A DNA stretch of 64,000 nucleotides, taken from Xenopus tropicalis. Taxonomy: Eukaryota > Chordata > Amphibia > Anura > Pipidae. The notes below the pieces were generated by a model. The model was not told where the DNA came from. It saw only the letters and a program-made list of their open reading frames with translations, and searched no databases. Shown piece by piece: positions 11,996-21,539 of this stretch (its first letter is position 1; each line of letters begins with the position of its first letter). The stretch covers positions 137,643,506-137,707,505 of the forward strand of contig NC_030681.2 in assembly GCF_000004195.4 (NCBI RefSeq), read 5' to 3'. A program made the translations under genes and the position numbers.

Positions 11996-13100
11996 TTGTG
12001 AGTGCAGTACGTTTTTTGCTTATCTATAGATATATCCCTAGGTTACCAACTAATACTGTACACTAAAACCATAGTTTCAATAACAGCTCCTATTCATTCC
12101 TGATTTGTACAGTTACCATGTACTCACACACTGGCAGCTATGAAACAGTGGCAAATTCTAACATGTGCAGTCCTGGAATATGTATATACTGTATCCAGTG
12201 GGATCACAGGCTGCCATAAACTCACTGAAATACATGTAACTATCTTTTAGTACATTTTTATTAATCGTGCATGACCAGCTCTCATTTTCACCAATACAGG
12301 CTAGGCTAGGAAGGTTATCCCATGTATTTATTGCCAAGTAAGCACTTAAAAGAGAAATGCCCACTCTCAAACAAGGGTGCTTTAGGCACCCTTGTTACAT
12401 GTTACATAAATATACTGACGGTGCAGGGTGTTGCACATTTAAGCACAGCATATAACTCACAGTCTTTAGAAGCACAAAGATTCCCAGTTCTACAGTGTGT
12501 CACATCCAGACAGGTGTAGTTATAACACAGCACAGATTCACAGTAAGCCTTATGCATCAGTACTGCTCTTTGCCCACTCTCTCTTTGCCCCTGCACCCTA
12601 ATAACCCTCTAAAACACTGAGCTGCTGTACACAACGTAATAAACATATTTTCTGCAATTGTTCAGCCTATCCAGAGTCCCAGCCCACTTTCTAATGCCTT
12701 TTTCTCTTTAGAACAACAGGGTCCCTGATGTGATTCTGGCACCTCAAGCTCCTGTCTTGCTTTCTCAGGTCATTCTGCATGAGGCCAAAGACCTTTCCCT
12801 GCTCTTCCCCTCTGTTTACACTTTATATTGACCCTCCCCACTCTTCTCCAAAAACTTGTAGGGGATTTTACTGCTCCCTCTGGTGGTCACTGCCAGTAAC
12901 TACATTCCTAGCTTTTAACACAATGGCTCACTACTGTCATCTTGTAGTAAAAACTGTACGACAAATCACAATTATCTGTTTAAATGGGTAAAACTTTATA
13001 CTCTCTTAGTGTTCTGTAATGGCTGCAAACACAAAGCTCTTAAGCTTAATATGGCAGGCAAATCCACTCTGCTCACATACCCACTAAAATGAAACTGATT
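11996..13100. other. Intergenic, no gene seen
   Basis: Nothing recognised. A short duplication of CCTAGGTTACCAACTAATA (about 11971 and 12037) is the only internal repeat noticed. Confidence 0.4.
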
Positions 13101-13138
13101 TTTGGTTGTCTCTGTGTCCTGCAACCCTATCCCCCCTA

Positions 13139-13159
13139 TCCCCCCCCCCCCCCCCCCCA
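13139..13159. repeat. Homopolymer C run
   Basis: A run of about 20 C residues following two CCCCCTAT repeats. On the opposite strand it is a continuous G run. Confidence 0.9.
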
Positions 13160-13299
13160 CTTACCTTTTGCAATTGCTGCACGTTCTGCACTTAAAGAGA
13201 AAAAATCCCATTTTCTTAACTGGAAAATCAGCAATTAAGAGTGGCTTTTTGCTGACCCTGGTAAAGTCAGAGGTACTGTCGCTTGAGGCCCCTGCCATC

Positions 13300-13435
13300 A
13301 TGACCAATCTGGTAAATGCCAGAGGGGCTGCTGTAAGATGCCATAGACACTCACTATTTATTGGGCTGATGGGGGCTGTTTGGGCCTCTGTGTACTTGAA
13401 ATGCCAGGGTCCATTTTGAATCCCAGTCCTAGCCT
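13300..13435 (+). repeat. Dispersed repeat family B
   Basis: Carries the ordered blocks CTGGTAAATGCCAGAGGGGC, GGGGGCTGTTTGGGCCTCTG and TACTTGAAATGCCAGGGTCC. The same blocks recur at 15265-15420 and 16020-16145 (plus) and at 19980-20085 and 20255-20350 (minus). Confidence 0.8.
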
Positions 13436-13439
13436 ACAT

Positions 13440-14726
13440 CCAGTGCGGTGTCACTCCCATAACATTTGCTGGTGACCGGATCAAGTTTCCAGGAAAGATC
13501 CTAAGATCAACTGACAGAATCCAAGCATGAAGGACAATTTCATTTGACTAAAGATTACAACGGATAATTCCTCTTTTATGGAAAAATAACTCAGACTGTA
13601 GTATGCCCCCGCTCTGCATGCAGGTAAGCTCCCTGCTTCATCATTACTATAGTCATGTATTCTCTTTCTTGTTTGACATTTGGCCATTTTGGCGAGCATG
13701 GTGAGAAGGATCTTGATGTCTTAAGGAAAGCCTGGTTGTGATGGAGATAGTTTAGCCACCAAGGAGATTAATAAGAGAACATTTATTCCCAGTATTTTTT
13801 ATTTCCAGTAAAGACAGAAACACATAGTGATCCAATTATCTTCTGCAGGAAACAAAAACATCTTATATATGACAGATCCAACAAAACCTTAACCAAAACA
13901 TAACCATCTTATGTAGGAGGTCAAAAAATCAAACCCTCACTCACAATAGCCCACTATTCTGTCTGACCAATCAGACGTAAGTATTACATAGCATACAACC
14001 AACTGCAACAACATTTGCCTAGGGATTTTTCTAATGGACTGAGCTTAATTCTGCCATCCATTTACCCCCAAATCATATGCCCACCCATCTGGGGTACCTT
14101 TGCTAAAGGGTACACACACGCTGGGGACTGGGCAGGAGATTTTAATAGATGGCAAATCTATTGCCCACACAGTCCTCACTGCGACTTGTGATACAAGCGT
14201 TCCACTGCCAGAATCTAAAGGGAAATTACTGATAGGCAAGTAAAAGTATTAAACCTGAAGTGTTATTAGTACATGTCCCAAGTGCAATGGGGCTGAAATG
14301 CACAGTCTTAACATTACCCTTAGAGCAGACGCTCTAAATTCAGTTTTATATGCCCTTCTGTACCTAGTGCCTTATGTAACTTGAACTCAGACAGTTGCAA
14401 CTCCCTGCAACTCAAGTTAACTCCCAGTAGAGCATGTGTTACATGTGTTCCTCTAAGGTGGGCCCTCACTGTACTGGTGGAGGAAGGGTTAACCACACTG
14501 AATTCACTCACAAAATTCGATCTCACAATCACTTGGGTGCTGGTGGTTCTTGAAAGAAATGATAAACTCTTTATTTGCTGGATGCTAAATGATCTCTTAA
14601 ATGGTACTGTGCATATGGTACAAAAATCAGTCACTTTCACTTTAGACACATTCATCCTTTGGCGTGTTGTTGTGTTACTGTGCTGTACTGTATGGATTTG
14701 AAGCTTTATGATGAGAGTTAAAGAGA
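13440..14726. other. Upstream flank of the kinase gene, no gene seen
   Basis: Overlapping frames on both strands at 14320-14760 (146 and 106 aa) mirror one another and lack any recognised domain or splice pattern, so I do not call a gene. Confidence 0.4.
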
Positions 14727-15430
14727 GGCAGCTGGTCAATGGCTGGAAGAAAGGTAACACAGTATGGCAATGCTATTGGGACAATGTAATAACTGTCACA
14801 GTTTATTCCAGGTCTAGTGTCACAGAGCAACCGATGCTTTCAGCCAATGTCACATGATGCCCTTACTGCCCAACTGTTTTTTTGACAGTTGGCTGCAAAG
14901 CTAGAGATCGCTGCCTGTTGCCTGCTCTCTCTGTAAGTACATTTTCCTGCTAAATATGGAAAAAATCCTGTTATTACACTGTTAATTCCTTAATAGGGAG
15001 GCATTGCCAGTTCTTGGGCTGCACTGAATAAAAACTAAAAGCGCAAGAAGTATGATTTTGCCCATATCCAGTGGGCTCACTGGCACGTGACTTTCTATTA
15101 TAATTACAGCAATGCTGACACTTCTCTATACATTTTTATTAATCCCATTAATATTTCCTCCTCATATTTTTACTTTATATTATATTTTGTGTAATATTAG
15201 TGTTGATTATATCAAAGCCATTACTGATAATGGATGGCAGGTTGGCAGTTGATGACAGTTAGGTGCCTGCAGGCTGCACTGGCAATCTTAAAACTCTGGT
15301 AAATGCCAAAGGAGCTGCTGTAAGCTGCTATAGATTGATGCTTTATATTGTCTGAGGGGAGCTGTTTGGACCTTGGCGTAATTGAAATGCCAGGGCCTAT
15401 TTTGAATCCCAGCCCAGACATGGGCAGCTG
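14727..15430 (+). promoter_or_regulatory. Kinase promoter/first-exon module, copy 1
   Basis: First of three tandem modules of about 710 bp. It includes a CCAAT motif (near 14842), the putative noncoding exon end CTGCCTGTTGCCTGCTCTCT, a GTAAGT donor at 14933, and downstream ACATTTTCCTG. The module ends with a family B repeat. Copies 2 and 3 show the same order, which suggests three alternative first exons that could all splice to the acceptor at 16444. Confidence 0.6.
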
Positions 15431-16145
15431 GGTAATGATTGAAAGAAAGGGAATTCAGTATGGCAGCTTTATTGGGACAATGTAATAATAGTCACAATGT
15501 TTGTAATGGGTCTATCATGACATTGCAACCAATCAGATGCTTACTTTCCAATAATATCCCATGATGCCCCTAGTGCACTAGCTAAAGGTGACTGGCCAAC
15601 TGCTGGCAGACAGTTAGCTGTAAAGCTAGAGATCCCTGCCTGTTGCCTGCTCTCTCTCTGTAAGTACATTTTCCTGATCAATATGAAAAGAAATTCTGTT
15701 ATTACATTTCTAATTCATTAATAGGGAGGCATTGCCGGTCCTTGGGCCAGTGTACTGAGACCGACACTAATAATATGGTTTTGCCCGTGTTTTGATGCTT
15801 TCACTGGCATGTGACTCCCTATTGTAGTTGCAGGGACACTGACACTTCTCTATATATTTTTATTAATCATATTCATATTTTTTCTGAACATTATCCCTAT
15901 AGAATATATTTAGTGTAACATTAGTGCTGTTTATATCAGAGTTATAGGTTCCCTATTCTTTAGCCATTACTGATAATAGATGGCAGGTTGGCAGTCGATG
16001 ACAGTTAGGTGCCTGCAGGCTGCACTGGCAATCTGGAAACTCTGGTAAATGCCAAAGGAGCTGCTGTAAGCTGCCATAGACTGATGCTTTATATTGGGTC
16101 TGAGGGGAGTTGTTTGAACCTTTGTGTAAACTGAATACTAGTCCA
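15420..16145 (+). promoter_or_regulatory. Kinase promoter/first-exon module, copy 2
   Basis: Second module, beginning CATGGGCAGCTGGGTAATGA. It has CCAATCAGATGCTT (about 15528), the exon-end sequence CCTGCCTGTTGCCTGCTCTC, and a GTAAGTAC donor at 15660. It shares nearly all landmarks with copy 1, with small indels, and also ends in a family B repeat. Confidence 0.6.
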
Positions 16146-16444
16146 GACATGGGCAGCTGGGTAATGATTGGAAGAAAGGGAATGCATTATGGCAGCACTT
16201 TGGGGGCAGAGTAATAACAGTCACAAAGTTTGTACCAGGTCTAGCATCACATGGCAGCCAATCAGATGCTTGATTTCCAGTGATATCCCATAATGCCCCT
16301 AGTGCACTAAGGTGAGTGGCCAACCGCTGGCAGCTGCACAGATACAGATCCCTGCCTATTGCCTGCTCTCTCTCTGTAAGTACATTTTCCTGCATCATTA
16401 AGCAGTTTCCATGTTTTTAATTCCATGTTCTTTTTTTTTTACAG
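16146..16444 (+). promoter_or_regulatory. Kinase promoter/first-exon module, copy 3 (proximal)
   Basis: Third, shortened module. It has CCAATCAGATGCTT (about 16257), the exon end CCTGCCTATTGCCTGCTCTC and a GTAAGTAC donor at 16376. The next acceptor, a T-rich tract plus ACAG, ends at 16444, so the first intron would be only 68 bp. This is the copy nearest the coding sequence and the simplest candidate for the working promoter. Confidence 0.6.
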
Positions 16445-16455
16445 GAGAAAAGGTG

Positions 16456-19400
16456 ATGGGTTGCTGTCACACTACTTCTATATCTAAATCCAAGGTAAAG
16501 GGATTCTCTTCTCTTTTTCAATATATGCATGCAAGAGAATACTCATCACATTGCCCACATTTATAATTGAGCCCTTGTGTGTTTGTTTAATATTCTGCCT
16601 GTCATTTAATATTCTGCCTGTCTTCACCTTTACAGAACTTTTCTAAAACTGAACCTACATTTGTGAAGATTCATGAAATAACTGATGTGTGGGAACCTCC
16701 GGTGGAGTTCATTGCCACTGTAGAGATGCCCGACCACCCCGTGCCATTATTGGGTAAGTGTGATCATAAAGAGACTAATGCACCTGTAATGTTTATACTA
16801 TGAGTTCCTAGCTCATTCACTATTGATATTTTTGGTAAAACAAAACAACCAGGTTTAGCATTCATTTATCTTTCTTATCTATTAATATCTTTCATAGCTC
16901 AATACTCTTATCCATTTATGGGAATATTATAGTCTATTATTTCCTGATTATATATATTTTTGGGGGTGTCCTGGTGACAATAACAATCACAGGGTACCGT
17001 GCTAATGATGCCATGTTGTTTAATTGTTATAGATTCTCCTGAAGTGATTGAGCCTCCTGATGTTGGAATGTCTCACACTGTTGGACAAATGATCCTAGAA
17101 CAGGAGGAGGGTGGATTTGAGCCGGAAGAGGACACGGTGGCAAACTTCACTGCCACCTCCTTTAGTGTCCCCTCAGCTGTAAGTACATTCCATGTATTCT
17201 TTAGAAATGATTCACATATATATCAGTCTTTTTATGATATATAATTCCCTTTGTTCTTCAATAGTGTGAAGAAGCTTCCAATGGCTCAGAGTCAGTCACC
17301 GAGCTACTAGGCGCAGAAGGACCCTCTGATAGGTATTAGTTTGGACTATATTCTCACTATTATTAGTATTCTGCTGTTATTATTTTTACCATTATTATTA
17401 TAAAATAACGATAACTCTCTGCCTGTAACTCTTTTCATTTCAGCGCCATGCCCAGATCTCTGGAAAACTTCAATCTGGGAAAAGTATTGGGCGAAGGCAC
17501 TTTTGGAAAGGTGGGTTGCTGTGTCCCTAATAAGGGTTATTACCCTGCTAAAGCATAGGCACTGACCTTACTGTCTCATTCCAGGTGTTCCTGGCAGAGT
17601 ACAAGGACACAAAACAACTGTGTGCCATAAAGACCCTCAAGAAAGAGAGGATTATTGCCAAGAATGATATCAAGAGGTCAGTTAAAGAGTGGTGATTACC
17701 TGCTCTCTGTATTCTACTAATATTTTTAATTTAGTCATATAAGTAAAATAAATATATATATGATAATGATTTGTTTTTGGTGTCTTTTTGCACAACAAAG
17801 TGTCAAAGAATTGTCAGTATTATTAATGTTTATTGCTACTTTCAACAAAGTGTAAAAAGTGGTAAATGGTCTATTAGTGTACAAGTTCCCCTGTTCAGGG
17901 TTCATGTGGTCATGTAATATAGTTTTATACTCTCTCCCCCCAGCGTTTTCAAGGAGAAGCGAATCCTTCAGAAGGTTACCAGTGCAGAGCACCCATTCCT
18001 GGTTTCCTTATACGCCACATTCCAGAGTGAGAATCACCTCTTTTTTGTAATGGAATATCTTCCTGGAGGTGATCTGTGCCATCTGCTCGAGCATCAAGGA
18101 GCATTTGAGGAATCAAAAGCCATGTAAGTGGGATGGGATTAGGATTTAGGGTTGATCCATGTGAAATACTGGGGTGTCTGACTGGTAGAGAGTCCTGGCA
18201 CCCTGACAATCACATTCACATAGAGTAGCACTTACATATATGTCCTGAATCTATCAAATCACTCACTGAATTATTTTCCTATTTATATAGGTTTTACACT
18301 GCTTGTATAGTGCTCGGCCTGGAGGAATTGCACCGGAACAATATTGTTCATAGGTAAGTGTTACAGCTCTTATAGCGCTGTACAAACCACATTTTCCAAT
18401 ATAAAATAAAGAATAGCGTGATTTATCTGAGTCTTTATAGCTAATATATCTGTCTTCCCTCACTATGGTGTCTACTATTGAACAATATTCATTTTTCTTT
18501 AAATTCAGAGATCTGAAACTGGAAAATCTAATGGTGGATGTACATGGCTATCTGAAAATCGTGGATTTTGGCCTGAGCAAAGATGGTAACGTTTGCTATA
18601 ATTGCAAAGCATATAAGGGAATAGTTGGGGTTGATTTGGATGATTTTTAGATATATATATATATATATATGTGCAGTATGTATGCAAGTAGCTGAAGGAA
18701 GTCTTTCACAGATAGGGGATACACATCATCTTACTGTGTTTTTTATCTTTAAGGTTTCAGATATGGAGATCGCAGTAAGACCCGGTGCGGAACAAACTGC
18801 TACATGGCCCCAGAGATTATTGATGACATGGCATACAGTAGGGCCGTTGACTGGTGGGCCCTTGGGGTTGTGTTATATGTCATGATCATGTTCCAGGTAA
18901 GCATAATGCCTAGAAATCAGCTAGCACTGTCATTATAGTGATAAATGGGATTTTAAATCACTGTAATGATATTAAATTAGAACACTGGTTTAATAAAGGA
19001 ATAATATTTCATGTTTCAGTTCCCATTTGATGCAGAAGATGACATGGAATTATTTGAGAGCATCAGGAACGACAAACCTGCCCTGACAGAGGAATTGTCA
19101 GAGGAAGCTCAGTGCCTGATACTAAGAGTAAGTGGATGATGTTTGGCTGTGGGACTGGGATGGGGGCCTGATGGTTCTGTCAATTGAACAATGATTTTAC
19201 ATTTATTGTAGTTACTGGAAAAAAATCCATGTGATCGCCTCGGATCCAGCGAGGCCGGTGCTGAAGAGGTTAAAGCACATGAATTCTTTGAAGTAAGTTT
19301 ATATTGTAATTATTGTTCAAACCAGGAATACGGTAGCACCTCTATTGTTTATTTTGTAATTATTGTTCAAGCCAGGAATACAGTAGCACCTCTATTGTTT

Positions 19401-19817
19401 ATATTGTAATTATTGTTCAAACCAGGAATACGGTAGCACCTCTATTGTTTATATTGTAATTATTGTTCAAACCAGGAATACGGTAGCACCTCTATTGTTT
19501 ATATTGTAATTATTGTTCAAGCCAGGAATACAGTAGCACCTCTAATGAGCACAACCCTTTATACTTGCTGTATCTGTCAGTGTTTGTATGTAATCTGTAT
19601 GTTTCATGTGTGTAGCTATTTAATATCACCTATTTTGCAGGATATTGATTGGGAAGAATTTCTTGAAAGAGAAATGATGCCTCCGTTTAAACCAGATGTC
19701 AGTGGCCTTACAGAGAGTCAATCTGAATGCCAAGCCTGGGGATTAATGCCACCAGCTGAAGCCATATCACCAGAGGCACAAGAGCTATTTGAAGGATTCG
19801 ACTATTCAGCTGAGTGA
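16456..19817 (+). CDS. PKN-like AGC serine/threonine kinase with acylated N-terminus
   Basis: Thirteen exons join in frame: 16456-16494, 16636-16753, 17033-17178, 17265-17332, 17444-17510, 17585-17676, 17944-18123, 18291-18353, 18509-18585, 18754-18896, 19020-19127, 19212-19292, 19641-19817; all introns are GT-AG and the product is 452 aa. Start context is good (G at -3 and +4). Residues 1-6 are MGCCHT, a G-x-x-x-T myristoylation signal with two cysteines. Residues 14-124 are acidic and unrecognised. The kinase domain (about 133-390) has GEGTFGKV (140-147), K162, E181, HRD (257-259), DFG (277-279), T293 in the activation loop and APE (302-304). The tail has PPF (408-410) and FEGFDY (444-449); the Asp after the second Phe is a PKN mark. 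HR1 and C2-like parts of PKN are absent. M430 replaces the turn-motif Thr of PKN. No stop or frameshift: likely active, predicted to act at membranes. A divergent PKC is the alternative. Confidence 0.85.
18649..18670. repeat. (AT)n microsatellite
   Basis: About eleven AT dinucleotides in the intron after exon 9 of the kinase gene. Confidence 0.9.
19297..19546. repeat. 50-bp minisatellite in kinase intron 12
   Basis: Five tandem 50-bp units, each starting GTTTATATTGTAATTATTG and ending AGTAGCACCTCTATT or GGTAGCACCTCTATT, at 19297, 19347, 19397, 19447 and 19497. The first unit begins 4 bp inside the intron, immediately beside the splice donor of exon 12. Confidence 0.95.
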
Positions 19818-20560
19818 GAGGCAATTGCAAGGGGCAGATATATGACTGGAAAGGGCGGGTGGAGGGCCAGTCCATATACAAATCAGAAAGCCCCATTGAC
19901 TTAAAGTTCATATCAGATGCCCCAAGTCATCAGTTTCTGAAGGAAGGTGCCACCAAAGTATCTGTACACCAAGAGTTCTGGACTGAGTTTAAAGAGACCC
20001 TGGCATTTCAAGTACAAAGAGATCCAAACAGCCCCCTGTGGCATTTGCCAGAATGTACAGATTGCCACTCCAGGCCTGACCTGATTGTGAAGGAACAGCC
20101 TAATGGTGGAACAACAGTATCTGCAGGTGGCTCCAGAGTATCTTTATATCAGCCCTGAAGAGCCAGAGAGTCATTCAAGCGTCACTAAGTGAGCTACAGA
20201 CTATTGGAAGGGGCAAATATATGACTGGAACAGTGGGAGGAGCCACCATATATCAAGTCTGGACTGAGATTAAAAAGAGACCCTGGCATTTCAAGTCTAA
20301 ACAGTCCTCTGTGGCATTTGCCAGAATCTACAGATTGCCACTCCGGGCCTGCCCCAGATACACATGAGAAGTCTCATCAGTACAAAATGGATATCAGATT
20401 CCCCAACATCAACAAGTTGTGAAGGAACAGCCTAATGGTGGAACAACAGTACCTGCAGGTGAGCCCATGTTCTTACAGATAAAACCTTAATAAGTTCAGT
20501 TACTAAAACACAATAGTAGATGTACATGTTGAATAAAAACAAATTAAAAAAAAAAATGTT
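19818..20560 (+). other. Kinase 3' UTR, internally duplicated
   Basis: After the TGA at 19815-19817 the sequence contains two related blocks, about 19824-20135 and 20200-20470. Each has GGGGCARATATATGACTGGAA, a family B repeat in minus orientation, and AAGGAACAGCCTAATGGTGG. A poly(A) signal AATAAA lies at 20532-20537 and would end a compact kinase transcript. The second block ends in a usable splice donor (CTGCAG/GTGAGC at 20459), so longer spliced transcripts are also possible. Confidence 0.55.
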
Positions 20561-21358
20561 TCCACAGCAAAAAAAGTTGCAGATTGTGTCGCCATCTATG
20601 TCAGACAAGAAATGCCTAGTACCAAGGTAAGAAACCAACTCTTTTGTTTCACACCAAATATTTCAAGTCAGTCAAAGTGTATTTTCACATTGGACAATTT
20701 GTCTCTCGGGTTTAATGAGCGTTTAGATGAAATTGCTGCTGTGTTTCTGTTTTTTAGACGTGAGATGGAGCGAGTGGGGTCAAAGGAAATCTCATAGAGT
20801 TCTCCCCTGCGCTCTCCTAGGAACCCGGGACAAGAAGGAGCTGCTCTCATATATTTCAACATTTTCAGAATGAATTTTCTATTAGATCTATTAGTTAGGG
20901 GACTACTGTGAAAACTGAAATGTAATATAAGCTTTATCTCATGGAAATAAGAAACTTTCTACATATAATAAATATGGTACTTCTTCTGAAATTACCAAGT
21001 TACTTTTAACTATCCCTCCAACTCCTGCACGGAGAGAGACAGATCGCTGAGAGGGGGATAGAAAAGAGGACTTTGATTTGTTAATATTTGAAATTGATTA
21101 TACTTAAAAGGTTTCTTATTACAAAAAGTGGAAGCTGATGTTACATTTTCATTTTCACAATAGTTCCCCTTATTGACCATTTATATGTAATTATTGCTGT
21201 TTGTTTCCAGGTATGGGACGGAGCAGCTGCAGGGAAAGGAAATCTCATTTAACTCCCTACTGAGCTCTCTGAGGAACCTCGGCCAGGAAGAAGCCATTGC
21301 TGCCAAGCTCCACCAGGCGTCTCATCCAGAAATGGAGAGAAATGACAGGATGTGCTGA
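20435..21358 (+). CDS. Candidate small three-exon ORF, 76 aa, unknown
   Basis: Exons 20435-20458, 20568-20626 and 21211-21358 are joined by GT-AG introns and stay open in one frame from MVEQQYLQ through an SLLSSLRNLGQEEAIAAKL segment to a TGA at 21356. The second exon contributes QKKLQIVSPSMSDKK. The C-terminal part reads like a helical, protein-like sequence. A duplicate of the last exon at 20758 keeps the same splice phase and the KEIS core but has a stop. I do not recognise the family. It may be a separate gene, a downstream ORF of a long kinase transcript, or chance reading of noncoding 3' exons. A poly(A) signal follows at 21495. Confidence 0.35.
20758..20870 (+). pseudogene. Degenerate duplicate of the small ORF's last exon
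   Basis: After a T-rich tract plus AG at 20756-20757 the sequence, in the same phase as exon 21211, reads EMERVGSKEIS then TAG (20795-20797), and beyond the stop SSPLRSPRNPGQEGAAL. This parallels EQLQGKEISFNSLLSSLRNL and GQEEAIAA in the intact exon. It is either a dead copy or an alternative short C-terminus. Confidence 0.5.
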
Positions 21359-21494
21359 AGAGCTATGTCACCTGATTAATATGAGACATAATCTATGGGA
21401 TCTGAATCCTGATGGACCTGGGCAAATGTCCTTTTTGCCTATTTATTACACCTACATTTATACTTGATGAAATAAGAACAATGTAATTTGTAAA

Positions 21495-21500
21495 AATAAA
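21495..21500 (+). terminator. Poly(A) signal AATAAA
   Basis: AATAAA 137 bases after the stop of the small ORF, followed by ATTTTTGAAGACTATGCGTGTTG, a GT-rich downstream element. It probably marks the end of the longest transcript of the kinase locus. Confidence 0.6.
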
Positions 21501-21539
21501 AAAAACTATTTTTGAAGACTATGCGTGTTGTATTTACTT

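Noticed and set aside
14320..14760. Overlapping frames of 146 aa (minus) and 106 aa (plus) upstream of the kinase modules
   Set aside because: Mirror frames of the same DNA, no recognised domain.
18465..18650. Separate small ORFs within the kinase exons (such as 18465-18650 and 18625-18885)
   Set aside because: They are exon-plus-intron readings or wrong-phase readings of kinase exons 9 and 10.
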